NCBI GenBank assembly: GCA_035222895.1
Contig: JAVYIG010002540.1
Location: forward strand, 177,346-241,345
Direction of reading: 5' to 3'
DNA length: 64,000 nucleotides
From: Strongylocentrotus droebachiensis
Lineage: Eukaryota; Echinodermata; Echinoidea; Camarodonta; Strongylocentrotidae
Shown: positions 49,294-62,999 of the stretch, one piece after another
Layout: each line of letters opens with the position of its first letter
How positions within the stretch are numbered: position 1 is the stretch's first letter
Made by a program: the position numbers and the translations under genes
The notes under the pieces: model-generated
Database searches by the model: none
What the model was told of the DNA's origin: nothing
Seen by the model: the letters and a program-made list of their open reading frames with translations, nothing else

Positions 49294-51449
49294 TGGGGAC
49301 ATTATTATATATATGATTAGTATTTTATTTGTGATCATGAACGTCGATCAAGGGGGTCATCTGTCCGACTTCCTGTACAAGTTTATACAGGAATTCGCGC
49401 TATATGCACATTCATGTGCATGTGGCTTTTCAAGATTGGTAGAGCGCATGCTTTCCGATAATAGGATCCCGAGTTCGAACCTTTCCCACTGCCTTTTTGA
49501 CCTTCATCAAAGCAATTTATCCACAATTATAGATGCTTTATACTCGGGTGTATAAATGAATACCCTGTAGGAGGTAAGACCCCTCATGTACAAGATCTTC
49601 TCAATGCCCATGAGCCGCTTAGGAGGATTGCTCCCCAGGGAGTTGAGATGGTGCAGACAATGTGCGCTGGCTTGCATTGTTTCCTATGACCGGGCTAATA
49701 ATATCATTGTAAAGCGCCCATCATTCAAAATTGGCTTATATAACTCGAAATATAACTTTTAATTATAACTTATTATAGTTATTATAGTTAACTAATACTG
49801 GCTTTAGTAATTATTACAATGCCTACGTTATTTAAGTACTTTGCAACTCCGAAACAAGAGGACACTGTAGTAACCACTATTAGACAGGGCTATGGGGACA
49901 TTATTATATATATGATTAGTATTTTATTTGTGATCATGAACGTCGATCAAGGGGGTCATCTGTCCGACTTCCTGTACAAGTTTATACAGGAATTCGCGCT
50001 ATATGCACATTCATGTGCATGTGGTTTTTCAAGATTGGTAGAGCGCATGCTTTCCGATAATAGGATCCCGAGTTCGAACCTTTCCCACTGCCTTTTTGAC
50101 CTTCATCAAGGCAATTTATCCACAATTATTGATGCTTTATACTCGGGTGTATAAATGAATACCCTGTAGAAGGTAAGACCCCTCATGTACAAGATCTTCT
50201 CAATGCCCATGAGCCGCTTAGGAGGATTGCTCCCCAGGGAGTTGAGATGGTGCACACAATGTGCGCTGGCTTGCATTGTTTCCTATGACCGGGTTAATAA
50301 TATCATTGTAAAGCGCTCATCATTCAAAATTGGCGCTATATAACTCGAAATATAACTTTTAATTATAACTTATTATAGTTATTATAGTTAACTAATACTG
50401 GCTTTAGTAATTATTACAATGCCTACGTTATTTAAGTACTTTGCAACTCCGAAACAAGAGGACACTGTAGTAACCACTATTAGACAGGGCTATGGGGACA
50501 TTATTTGTATATATATGATTAGTATTTTATTTGTGATCATGAACGTCGATCAAGGGGGTCATCTGTCCGACTTCCTGTACAAGTATATACAGGAATTCGC
50601 GCTATATGCACATTCATGTGCATGTGGCTTTTCAAGATTGGTAGAGCGCATGCTTTCCGATAATAGGATCCCGAGTTCGAACCTTTCCCACTGCCTTTTT
50701 GACCTTCATCAAAGCAATTTATCCACAAGTATTGATGCTTTATACTCGGGTGTATAAATGAATACCCTGTAGGAGGTAAGACCCCTCATGTACAAGATCT
50801 TCTCAATGCCCATGAGCCGCTTAGGAGGATTGCTCCCCAGGGAGTTGAGATGGTGCACACAATGTGCGCTGGCTTGCATTGTTTCCTATGACCGGGCTAA
50901 TAATATCATTGTAAAGCGCTAATCATCCAAAATTGGCGCTATATAACTCGAAATATAACTTTTAATCATAACTTATTATAGTTATTATAGTTAACTGATA
51001 TTGTCTTTAGTAATTATTACAATGCCTACGTTATTTAAGCACTTTGCAACTCCGAAACAAGAGGACACTGTAGTAACCACGATTAGACAGGGCTATGGGG
51101 ACATTATTTGTATAATAGTATTTTATTTGTGATCATGAACGTCGATCAAGGGGGTCATCTGTCCGACCGTCCTGTACAAGTATATACAGGAATTCGCGCT
51201 ATATGCATATTAAGTGCATGTGGCTTTTCAAGATTGGTAGAGCGCATGCTTTCCGATAATAGGATCCCGAGTTCGAACCTTTCCCACTGCCTTTTTGACC
51301 TTCATCAAAGCAATTTATCCACAATTATAGATGCTTTATACTCGGGTGTATAAATGAATACCCTGTAGGAGGTAAGACCCCTCATGTACAAGATCTTCTC
51401 AATGCCCATGAGCCGCTTAGGAGGATTGCTCCCCAGGGAGTTGAGATGG

Positions 51450-54400
51450 TGCAGACAATGTGCGCTGGCTTGCATTGTTTCCTATGACCGGGCTAATAAT
51501 ATCATTGTAAAGCGCCCATCATTCAAAATTGGCTTATATAACTCGAAATATAACTTTTAATTATAACTTATTATAGTTATTATAGTTAACTAATACTGGC
51601 TTTAGTAATTATTACAATGCCTACGTTATTTAAGTACTTTGCAACTCCGAAACAAGAGGACACTGTAGTAACCACTATTAGACAGGGCTATGGGGACATT
51701 ATTATATATATGATTAGTATTTTATTTGTGATCATGAACGTCGATCAAGGGGGTCATCTGTCCGACTTCCTGTACAAGTTTATACAGGAATTCGCGCTAT
51801 ATGCACATTCATGTGCATGTGGCTTTTCAAGATTGGTAGAGCGCATGCTTTCCGATAATAGGATCCCGAGTTCGAACCTTTCCCACTGCCTTTTTGACCT
51901 TCATCAAGGCAATTTATCCACAATTATTGATGCTTTATACTCGGGTGTATAAATGAATACCCTGTAGAAGGTAAGACCCCTCATGTACAAGATCTTCTCA
52001 ATGCCCATGAGCCGCTTAGGAGGATTGCTCCCCAGGGAGTTGAGATGGTGCACACAATGTGCGCTGGCTTGCATTGTTTCCTATGACCGGGTTAATAATA
52101 TCATTGTTAAGCGCTAATCATCCAAAATTGGCGCTATATAACTCGAAATATAACTTTTAATCATAACTTATTATAGTTATTATAGTTAACTGATATTGGC
52201 TTTAGTAATTATTACAATGCCTACGTTATTTAAGCACTTTGCAACTCCGAAACAAGAGGACACTGTAGTAACCACGATTAGACAGGGCTATGGGGACATT
52301 ATTTGTATATATATGATTAGTATTTTATTTGTGATCATGAACGTCGATCAAGGGGGTCATCTGTCCGACTTCCTGTACAAGTATATACAGGAATTCGCAC
52401 TATATGCACATTCATGTGCATGTGGCTTGTCAAGATTGGTAGAGCGCATGCTTTCTGATAATAGGATCCCGAGTTCGAACCCTTCCCACTGCCTTTTTGA
52501 CCTTCATCAAAGCAATTTATCCACAATTATTGATGCTTTATACTCGGGTGTATAAATGAATACCCTGTAGGAGGTAAGACCCCTCATGTACAAGATCTTC
52601 TCAATGCCCATGAGCCGCTTAGGAGGATTGCTCCCAGGGAGTTGAGATGGTGCACAAAATGTGCGCTGGCTTGCATTGTTTCCTATGACCGTGCTAATAA
52701 TATCATTGTAAAGCGCTAATCATCCAAAATTGGCGCTATATAACTCGAAATATAACTTTTAATCATAACTTATTATAGTTATTATAGTTAACTAATATTG
52801 TCTTTAGTAATTATTACAATGCCTACGTTATTTTAGCACTTTGCAACTCCGAAACAAGAGGACACTGTAGTAACCACTATTAGACAGGGCTATGGGGACA
52901 TTATTTGTATGATTAGTATTTTATTTGTGATCATGAACGTCGATCAAGGGGGTCATTTGTCCGACTTCCTGTACAAGTATGTTCAGGAATTCGCGCTATA
53001 TGCACATTCATGTGCATGTGGCTTTTCAAGATTGGTAGAGCGCATGCTTTCCGATAATAGGATCCCGAGTTCGAACCTTTCCCACTGCCTTTTTGACCTT
53101 CATCAAAGCAATTTATCCACAAGTATTGATGCTTTATACTCGGGTGTATAAATGAATACCCTGTAGGAGGTAAGACCCCTCATGTACAAGATCTTCTCAA
53201 TGCCCATGAGCCGCTTAGGAGGATTGCTCCCCAGGGAGTTGAGATGGTGCACACAATGTGCGCTGGCTTGCATTGTTTCCTATGACCGGGCTAATAATAT
53301 CATTGTAAAGCGCTAATCATCCAAAATTGGCGCTATATAACTCGAAATATAACTTTTAATCATAACTTATTATAGTTATTATAGTTAACTGATATTGTCT
53401 TTAGTAATTATTACAATGCCTACGTTATTTAAGCACTTTGCAACTCCGAAACAAGAGGACACTGTAGTAACCACGATTAGACAGGGCTATGGGGACATTA
53501 TTTGTATAATAGTATTTTATTTGTGATCATGAACGTCGATCAAGGGGGTCATCTGTCCGACCGTCCTGTACAAGTATATACAGGAATTCGCGCTATATGC
53601 ATATTAAGTGCATGTGGCTTTTCAAGATTGGTAGAGCGCATGCTTTCCGATAATAGGATCCCGAGTTCGAACCTTTCCCACTGCCTTTTTGACCTTCATC
53701 AAAGCAATTTATCCACAATTATAGATGCTTTATACTCGGGTGTATAAATGAATACCCTGTAGGAGGTAAGACCCCTCATGTACAAGATCTTCTCAATGCC
53801 CATGAGCCGCTTAGGAGGATTGCTCCCCAGGGAGTTGAGATGGTGCACACAATGTGCGCTGGCTTGCATTGTTTCCTATGACCGGGCTAATAATATCATT
53901 GTAAAGCGCCCATCATTCAAAATTGGCTTATATAACTCGAAATATAACTTTTAATTATAACTTATTATAGTTATTATAGTTAACTAATACTGGCTTTAGT
54001 AATTATTACAATGCCTACGTTATTTAAGTACTTTGCAACTCCGAAACAAGAGGACACTGTAGTAACCACTATTAGACAGGGCTATGGGGACATTATTATA
54101 TATATGATTAGTATTTTATTTGTGATCATGAACGTCGATCAAGGGGGTCATCTGTCCGACTTCCTGTACAAGTTTATACAGGAATTCGCGCTATATGCAC
54201 ATTCATGTGCATGTGGCTTTTCAAGATTGGTAGAGCGCATGCTTTCCGATAATAGGATCCCGAGTTCGAACCTTTCCCACTGCCTTTTTGACCTTCATCA
54301 AGGCAATTTATCCACAAGTATTGATGCTTTATACTCGGGTGTATAAATGAATACCCTGTAGAAGGTAAGACCCCTCATGTACAAGATCTTCTCAATGCCC

Positions 54401-57400
54401 ATGAGCCGCTTAGGAGGATTGCTCCCCAGGGAGTTGAGATGGTGCACACAATGTGCGCTGGCTTGCATTGTTTCCTATGACCGGGTTAATAATATCATTG
54501 TTAAGCGCTAATCATCCAAAATTGGCGCTATATAACTCGAAATATAACTTTTAATCATAACTTATTATAGTTATTATAGTTAACTGATATTGGCTTTAGT
54601 AATTATTACAATGCCTACGTTATTTAAGCACTTTGCAACTCCGAAACAAGAGGACACTGTAGTAACCACGATTAGACAGGGCTATGGGGACATTATTTGT
54701 ATATATATGATTAGTATTTTATTTGTGATCATGAACGTCGATCAAGGGGGTCATCTGTCCGACTTCCTGTACAAGTATATACAGGAATTCGCACTATATG
54801 CACATTCATGTGCATGTGGCTTGTCAAGATTGGTAGAGCGCATGCTTTCTGATAATAGGATCCCGAGTTCGAACCCTTCCCACTGCCTTTTTGACCTTCA
54901 TCAAAGCAATTTATCCACAATTATTGATGCTTTATACTCGGGTGTATAAATGAATACCCTGTAGGAGGTAAGACCCCTCATGTACAAGATCTTCTCAATG
55001 CCCATGAGCCGCTTAGGAGGATTGCTCCCAGGGAGTTGAGATGGTGCACAAAATGTGCGCTGGCTTGCATTGTTTCCTATGACCGTGCTAATAATATCAT
55101 TGTAAAGCGCTAATCATCCAAAATTGGCGCTATATAACTCGAAATATAACTTTTAATCATAACTTATTATAGTTATTATAGTTAACTAATATTGTCTTTA
55201 GTAATTATTACAATGCCTACGTTATTTTAGCACTTTGCAACTCCGAAACAAGAGGACACTGTAGTAACCACTATTAGACAGGGCTATGGGGACATTATTT
55301 GTATGATTAGTATTTTATTTGTGATCATGAACGTCGATCAAGGGGGTCATTTGTCCGACTTCCTGTACAAGTATGTTCAGGAATTCGCGCTATATGCACA
55401 TTCATGTGCATGTGGCTTTTCAAGATTGGTAGAGCGCATGCTTTCCGATAATAGGATCCCGAGTTCGAACCTTTCCCACTGCCTTTTTGACCTTCATCAA
55501 AGCAATTTATCCACAAGTATTGATGCTTTATACTCGGGTGTATAAATGAATACCCTGTAGGAGGTAAGACCCCTCATGTACAAGATCTTCTCAATGCCCA
55601 TGAGCCGCTTAGGAGGATTGCTCCCCAGGGAGTTGAGATGGTGCACACAATGTGCGCTGGCTTGCATTGTTTCCTATGACCGGGCTAATAATATCATTGT
55701 AAAGCGCTAATCATCCAAAATTGGCGCTATATAACTCGAAATATAACTTTTAATCATAACTTATTATAGTTATTATAGTTAACTGATATTGTCTTTAGTA
55801 ATTATTACAATGCCTACGTTATTTAAGCACTTTGCAACTCCGAAACAAGAGGACACTGTAGTAACCACGATTAGACAGGGCTATGGGGACATTATTTGTA
55901 TAATAGTATTTTATTTGTGATCATGAACGTCGATCAAGGGGGTCATCTGTCCGACCGTCCTGTACAAGTATATACAGGAATTCGCGCTATATGCATATTA
56001 AGTGCATGTGGCTTTTCAAGATTGGTAGAGCGCATGCTTTCCGATAATAGGATCCCGAGTTCGAACCTTTCCCACTGCCTTTTTGACCTTCATCAAAGCA
56101 ATTTATCCACAATTATAGATGCTTTATACTCGGGTGTATAAATGAATACCCTGTAGGAGGTAAGACCCCTCATGTACAAGATCTTCTCAATGCCCATGAG
56201 CCGCTTAGGAGGATTGCTCCCCAGGGAGTTGAGATGGTGCACACAATGTGCGCTGGCTTGCATTGTTTCCTATGACCGGGCTAATAATATCATTGTAAAG
56301 CGCCCATCATTCAAAATTGGCTTATATAACTCGAAATATAACTTTTAATTATAACTTATTATAGTTATTATAGTTAACTAATACTGGCTTTAGTAATTAT
56401 TACAATGCCTACGTTATTTAAGTACTTTGCAACTCCGAAACAAGAGGACACTGTAGTAACCACTATTAGACAGGGCTATGGGGACATTATTATATATATG
56501 ATTAGTATTTTATTTGTGATCATGAACGTCGATCAAGGGGGTCATCTGTCCGACTTCCTGTACAAGTTTATACAGGAATTCGCGCTATATGCACATTCAT
56601 GTGCATGTGGCTTTTCAAGATTGGTAGAGCGCATGCTTTCCGATAATAGGATCCCGAGTTCGAACCTTTCCCACTGCCTTTTTGACCTTCATCAAGGCAA
56701 TTTATCCACAATTATTGATGCTTTATACTCGGGTGTATAAATGAATACCCTGTAGAAGGTAAGACCCCTCATGTACAAGATCTTCTCAATGCCCATGAGC
56801 CGCTTAGGAGGATTGCTCCCCAGGGAGTTGAGATGGTGCACACAATGTGCGCTGGCTTGCATTGTTTCCTATGACCGGGTTAATAATATCATTGTTAAGC
56901 GCTAATCATCCAAAATTGGCGCTATATAACTCGAAATATAACTTTTAATCATAACTTATTATAGTTATTATAGTTAACTGATATTGGCTTTAGTAATTAT
57001 TACAATGCCTACGTTATTTAAGCACTTTGCAACTCCGAAACAAGAGGACACTGTAGTAACCACGATTAGACAGGGCTATGGGGACATTATTTGTATATAT
57101 ATGATTAGTATTTTATTTGTGATCATGAACGTCGATCAAGGGGGTCATCTGTCCGACTTCCTGTACAAGTATATACAGGAATTCGCACTATATGCACATT
57201 CATGTGCATGTGGCTTGTCAAGATTGGTAGAGCGCATGCTTTCTGATAATAGGATCCCGAGTTCGAACCCTTCCCACTGACTTTTTGACCTTCATCAAAG
57301 CAATTTATCCACAATTATTGATGCTTTATACTCGGGTGTATAAATGAATACCCTGTAGGAGGTAAGACCCCTCATGTACAAGATCTTCTCAATGCCCATG

Positions 57401-60200
57401 AGCCGCTTAGGAGGATTGCTCCCAGGGAGTTGAGATGGTGCACAAAATGTGCGCTGGCTTGCATTGTTTCCTATGACCGTGCTAATAATATCATTGTAAA
57501 GCGCTAATCATCCAAAATTGGCGCTATATAACTCGAAATATAACTTTTAATCATAACTTATTATAGTTATTATAGTTAACTAATATTGTCTTTAGTAATT
57601 ATTACAATGCCTACGTTATTTTAGCACTTTGCAACTCCGAAACAAGAGGACACTGTAGTAACCACTATTAGACAGGGCTATGGGGACATTATTTGTATGA
57701 TTAGTATTTTATTTGTGATCATGAACGTCGATCAAGGGGGTCATTTGTCCGACTTCCTGTACAAGTATGTTCAGGAATTCGCGCTATATGCACATTCATG
57801 TGCATGTGGCTTTTCAAGATTGGTAGAGCGCATGCTTTCCGATAATAGGATCCCGAGTTCGAACCTTTCCCACTGCCTTTTTGACCTTCATCAAAGCAAT
57901 TTATCCACAAGTATTGATGCTTTATACTCGGGTGTATAAATGAATACCCTGTAGGAGGTAAGACCCCTCATGTACAAGATCTTCTCAATGCCCATGAGCC
58001 GCTTAGGAGGATTGCTCCCCAGGGAGTTGAGATGGTGCACACAATGTGCGCTGGCTTGCATTGTTTCCTATGACCGGGCTAATAATATCATTGTAAAGCG
58101 CTAATCATCCAAAATTGGCGCTATATAACTCGAAATATAACTTTTAATCATAACTTATTATAGTTATTATAGTTAACTGATATTGTCTTTAGTAATTATT
58201 ACAATGCCTACGTTATTTAAGCACTTTGCAACTCCGAAACAAGAGGACACTGTAGTAACCACGATTAGACAGGGCTATGGGGACATTATTTGTATAATAG
58301 TATTTTATTTGTGATCATGAACGTCGATCAAGGGGGTCATCTGTCCGACCGTCCTGTACAAGTATATACAGGAATTCGCGCTATATGCATATTAAGTGCA
58401 TGTGGCTTTTCAAGATTGGTAGAGCGCATGCTTTCCGATAATAGGATCCCGAGTTCGAACCTTTCCCACTGCCTTTTTGACCTTCATCAAAGCAATTTAT
58501 CCACAATTATAGATGCTTTATACTCGGGTGTATAAATGAATACCCTGTAGGAGGTAAGACCCCTCATGTACAAGATCTTCTCAATGCCCATGAGCCGCTT
58601 AGGAGGATTGTTCCCCAGGGAGTTGAGATGGTGCACACAATGTGCGCTGGCTTGCATTGTTTCCTATGACCGGGCTAATAATATCATTGTAAAGCGCCCA
58701 TCATTCAAAATTGGCTTATATAACTCGAAATATAACTTTTAATTATAACTTATTATAGTTATTATAGTTAACTAATACTGGCTTTAGTAATTATTACAAT
58801 GCCTACGTTATTTAAGTACTTTGCAACTCCGAAACAAGAGGACACTGTAGTAACCACTATTAGACAGGGCTATGGGGACATTATTATATATATGATTAGT
58901 ATTTTATTTGTGATCATGAACGTCGATCAAGGGGGTCATCTGTCCGACTTCCTGTACAAGTTTATACAGGAATTCGCGCTATATGCACATTCATGTGCAT
59001 GTGGCTTTTCAAGATTGGTAGAGCGCATGCTTTCCGATAATAGGATCCCGAGTTCGAACCTTTCCCACTGCCTTTTTGACCTTCATCAAGGCAATTTATC
59101 CACAATTATTGATGCTTTATACTCGGGTGTATAAATGAATACCCTGTAGAAGGTAAGACCCCTCATGTACAAGATCTTCTCAATGCCCATGAGCCGCTTA
59201 GGAGGATTGCTCCCCAGGGAGTTGAGATGGTGCACACAATGTGCGCTGGCTTGCATTGTTTCCTATGACCGGGTTAATAATATCATTGTTAAGCGCTAAT
59301 CATCCAAAATTGGCGCTATATAACTCGAAATATAACTTTTAATCATAACTTATTATAGTTATTATAGTTAACTGATATTGGCTTTAGTAATTATTACAAT
59401 GCCTACGTTATTTAAGCACTTTGCAACTCCGAAACAAGAGGACACTGTAGTAACCACGATTAGACAGGGCTATGGGGACATTATTTGTATATATATGATT
59501 AGTATTTTATTTGTGATCATGAACGTCGATCAAGGGGGTCATCTGTCCGACTTCCTGTACAAGTATATACAGGAATTCGCACTATATGCACATTCATGTG
59601 CATGTGGCTTGTCAAGATTGGTAGAGCGCATGCTTTCTGATAATAGGATCCCGAGTTCGAACCCTTCCCACTGCCTTTTTGACCTTCATCAAAGCAATTT
59701 ATCCACAATTATTGATGCTTTATACTCGGGTGTATAAATGAATACCCTGTAGGAGGTAAGACCCCTCATGTACAAGATCTTCTCAATGCCCATGAGCCGC
59801 TTAGGAGGATTGCTCCCAGGGAGTTGAGATGGTGCACACAATGTGCGCTGGCTTGCATTGTTTCCTATGACCGTGCTAATAATATCATTGTAAAGCGCTA
59901 ATCATCCAAAATTGGCGCTATATAACTCGAAATATAACTTTTAATCATAACTTATTATAGTTATTATAGTTAACTAATATTGTCTTTAGTAATTATTACA
60001 ATGCCTACGTTATTTTAGCACTTTGCAACTCCGAAACAAGAGGACACTGTAGTAACCACTATTAGACAGGGCTATGGGGACATTATTTGTATGATTAGTA
60101 TTTTATTTGTGATCATGAACGTCGATCAAGGGGGTCATTTGTCCGACTTCCTGTACAAGTATGTTCAGGAATTCGCGCTATATGCACAGTCATGTGCATG
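51450..60200 (+). repeat. Four-monomer higher-order repeat, period 2394 bp (about 3.6 copies)
   Basis: The landmark series 51617/54011/56405/58799, 52217/54611/57005/59399 and 52819/55213/57607/60001 are each 2394 bp apart. Private marks recur in register: ATTGTTAAGCGC, GGCTTGTCAAG, CTCCCAGGGAG (one C short), GACCGTGCTAAT and TTATTTTAGCAC. Only a few single-base differences separate the copies, for example CACTGACTTTT at 57275 and GATTGTTCCCC near 58608, so amplification is recent. Confidence 0.92.
52418..52493 (+). ncRNA. tRNA-like segment, variant with fuller B box
   Basis: Reads AGTTCGAACCC, which fits the B-box consensus except for the first G. The D region is GGCTTGTCAAG and the anticodon-stem side reads CTTTCTGATAATAG. 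T5 follows at 52494-52498. It recurs at 54812, 57206 and 59600 through the 2394-bp repeat. Confidence 0.55.
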
Positions 60201-61406
60201 TGGCTTTTCAAGATTGGTAGAGCGCATGCTTTCCGATAATAGATGCCCGAGTTCAAACCCTTCCCACTGTCTTTTTTTCCTTCAGCAAAACAACTTTTCC
60301 ACAATTATTGATGCTCTATACTCGGGTGTATAAATGAATACCCTGTAGGAGGTAAGACCCCTCATGTAAAAGATCTTCTCAATGCCCATGAGCCGCTTAG
60401 GAGGATTGCTCCCCAGGGAGTTGAGATGGTGCACACAATGTGTGCTGGTTTGCATTGTTTCCTATGACCGGGCTAATAAGATCATTGTAGAGCGCTTATC
60501 ATCCATATTAGGCGCTATATAATTCGTAAAATAACTTTTAATCATAACTTATTATAGTTATTATAGTTAACTAATATTGTCTTTAGTAATTATTACAATG
60601 CCTACGTTATTTTAGCACTTTGCAACTCCGAAACAAGAGGACACTGTAGTAACCACTATTAGACAGGGCTATGGGGACATTATTTGTATATATATGATTA
60701 GTATTTTATTTGTGATCATGAACGTCGATCAAGGGGGTCATCTGTCCGACTTCCTGTACAAGTACCGTATGTTCAGGAATTCGCGCTATATGCACAGTCA
60801 TGTGCATGTGGCTTTTCAAGATTGGTAGAGCGCATGCTTTCCGATAATAGATGCCCGAGTTCAAACCCTTCCCACTGTCTTTTTTTCCTTCAGCAAAACA
60901 ACTTTTCCACAATTATTGATGCTCTATACTCGGGTGTATAAATGAATACCCTGTAGGAGGTAAGACCCCTCATGTAAAAGATCTTCTCAATGCCCATGAG
61001 CCGCTTAGGAGGATTGCTCCCCAGGGAGTTGAGATGGTGCACACAATGTGTGCTTTTTTGCATTGTTTCCTATGACCGGGCTAATAAGATCATTGTAGAG
61101 CGCTTATCATCCATATTAGGCGCTATATAACTCGTAAAATAACTTTTAATCATAACTTATTATAGTTATTATAGTTAACTAATATTGGCTTTAGTAATTA
61201 TTACAATGCCTACGTTATTTAAGCACTTTGCTACTCCGAAACAAGAGGACACTGTAGTAACCACGATTAGACAGGGCTATGGGGACATTATTTGTATATA
61301 TATGATTAGTATTTTATTTGTGATCATGAACGTCGATCAAGTTGGTCATCTGACCGACTTCCTTTACAAGTATATTCAGGAATTCACGCTACATGCACAT
61401 TCATGT

Positions 61407-61482
61407 GCATGTGGCTTGTCAAGATTGGTAGAGCGCATGCTTTCCGATAATAGGAGCCCGAGTTCGAACCCTTCCCACTGCC
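61407..61482 (+). ncRNA. tRNA-like segment in the most diverged monomer
   Basis: Despite many changes around it, GCA-T-GTGG, GGTAGAGCGC, AGTTCGAACCC and CCACTGCC are intact, and the terminator is lengthened to T8 (61483-61490). The monomer has an extra ATAATATT insertion downstream (61516-61524) and altered flanks. Confidence 0.55.
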
Positions 61483-62623
61483 TTTTTTTTCCTTCAGCAA
61501 AACAACTTTTCCACAATAATATTATTGATGCTCTATACTCAGGTGTATAAATGAGGACCCGGTAGGAGGTGAAAGCCCTCATGTAAAAGATCTTCTCAAT
61601 GCCCATGAGCCGCTTAGGAGGTTTGCTCCCCAGGGAGTTGAGATGATGCACACAATGTGCGCTGGCTTACATTGTTTCCTATGACCGTGCTAATAATATC
61701 ATTGTAAAGCGCTAATCATCCAAAATTGGCGCTATATAACTCGAAATATAACTTTTAATCATAACTTATTATAGTTATTATAGTTAACTAATATTGTCTT
61801 TAGTAATTATTACAATGCCTACGTTATTTTAGCACTTTGCAACTCCGAAACAAGAGGACACTGTAGTAACCACTATTAGACAGGGCTATGGGGACATTAT
61901 TTGTATATATATGATTAGTATTTTATTTGTGATCATGAACGTCGATCAAGGGGGTCATTTGTCCGACTTCCTGTACAAGTATGTTCAGGAATTCGCGCTA
62001 TATGCACAGTCATGTGCATGTGGCTTTTCAAGATTGGTAGAGCGCATGCTTTCCGATAATAGATGCCCGAGTTCAAACCCTTCCCACTGTCTTTTTTTCC
62101 TTCAGCAAAACAACTTTTCCACAATTATTGATGCTCTATACTCGGGTGTATAAATGAATACCCTGTAGGAGGTAAGACCCCTCATGTAAAAGATCTTCTC
62201 AATGCCCATGAGCCGCTTAGGAGGATTGCTCCCCAGGGAGTTGAGATGGTGCACACAATGTGTGCTGGTTTGCATTGTTTCCTATGACCGGGCTAATAAG
62301 ATCATTGTAGAGCGCTTATCATCCATATTAGGCGCTATATAATTCGTAAAATAACTTTTAATCATAACTTATTATAGTTATTATAGTTAACTAATATTGT
62401 CTTTAGTAATTATTACAATGCCTACGTTATTTTAGCACTTTGCAACTCCGAAACAAGAGGACACTGTAGTAACCACTATTAGACAGGGCTATGGGGACAT
62501 TATTTGTATATATATGATTAGTATTTTATTTGTGATCATGAACGTCGATCAAGGGGGTCATCTGTCCGACTTCCTGTACAAGTACCGTATGTTCAGGAAT
62601 TCGCGCTATATGCACAGTCATGT

Positions 62624-62699
62624 GCATGTGGCTTTTCAAGATTGGTAGAGCGCATGCTTTCCGATAATAGATGCCCGAGTTCAAACCCTTCCCACTGTC
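62624..62699 (+). ncRNA. tRNA-like segment, last copy before the array edge
   Basis: The T-loop is TTCAAAC and the 3' acceptor word CCACTGT, so the first acceptor pair becomes G-T. T7 follows (62700-62706). Drift of the B-box centre suggests loss of promoter strength at the edge. Confidence 0.5.
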
Positions 62700-62999
62700 T
62701 TTTTTTCCTTCAGCAAAACAACTTTTCCACAATTATTGATGCTCTATACTCGGGTGTATAAATGAATACCCTGTAGGAGGTAAGACCCCTCATGTAAAAG
62801 ATCTTCTCAATGCCCATGAGCCGCTTAGGAGGATTGCTCCCCAGGGAGTTGAGATGGTGCACACAATGTGTGCTGGTTTGCATTGTTTCCTATGACCGGG
62901 CTAATGATATCATTGTAAAGCGCTTATCATCCATATTAGGCGCTAGATAAATCGAAACATTACTTTTAATCATAACCTTATATAGTTATTATAGTTTTT

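Larger units (their letters stand above)
33500..51700 (+). repeat. Large duplication: ~7 kb repeated at a 10.07-kb offset, with an inner 7668-bp register
   Basis: About 34.7-41.7 kb recurs at about 44.8-51.7 kb. Offset is 10075 bp before, and 10066 bp after, a 9-bp loss of TAGTTATTA-type sequence near 48125. Shared private marks include GACCAGGCTAATAA (37357/47432), GTATAAATTATGATT (36973/47048), ATTGGATAATATAAC (38003/48077) and the transposon insertion itself. A second register of 7668 bp relates about 33.9-37.0 kb to 41.5-44.7 kb. The monomer at 44553 starts like the one at 36885 and ends like a different monomer (AAGGCAATTT, GTAGAAGG), so it looks like a crossover product. Confidence 0.8.
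49294..62999 (+). repeat. Satellite array, right segment to array edge (about 22 monomers)
   Basis: Landmarks run from 49819 to 62419. Monomers up to about 60.2 kb are close to the array consensus, and those from about 60.2 kb on are clearly more diverged. The last monomer decays after CGAAACATTACTTTTAATC and stops near ATAGTTTTTAATATAAC, next to a G-rich tract. Confidence 0.96.
60100..62999 (+). repeat. Three-monomer higher-order repeat at the array edge, period ~1820 bp
   Basis: Diverged monomers from about 60.19 kb recur from about 62.01 kb. The CAAGTACCGTATGTTCAGG insertion is at 60760 and 62580. TAATAGATGCCCGAGTTCAAACCC is at 60237 and 62057, and CATGTAAAAGATC at 60363 and 62183. The unit is about 1.6 copies before the array ends. 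Confidence 0.85.

Noticed and set aside
1-62999. Dozens of recurrent 60-121-codon frames on both strands
   Set aside because: They recur only because the satellite recurs, are broken by many indels and stops, overlap the tRNA-like segment, and show no recognised domain. One representative is listed with low confidence.
1-62999. CRISPR array
   Set aside because: The repeated unit is about 600 bp with no short-repeat/unique-spacer pattern and no cas genes.
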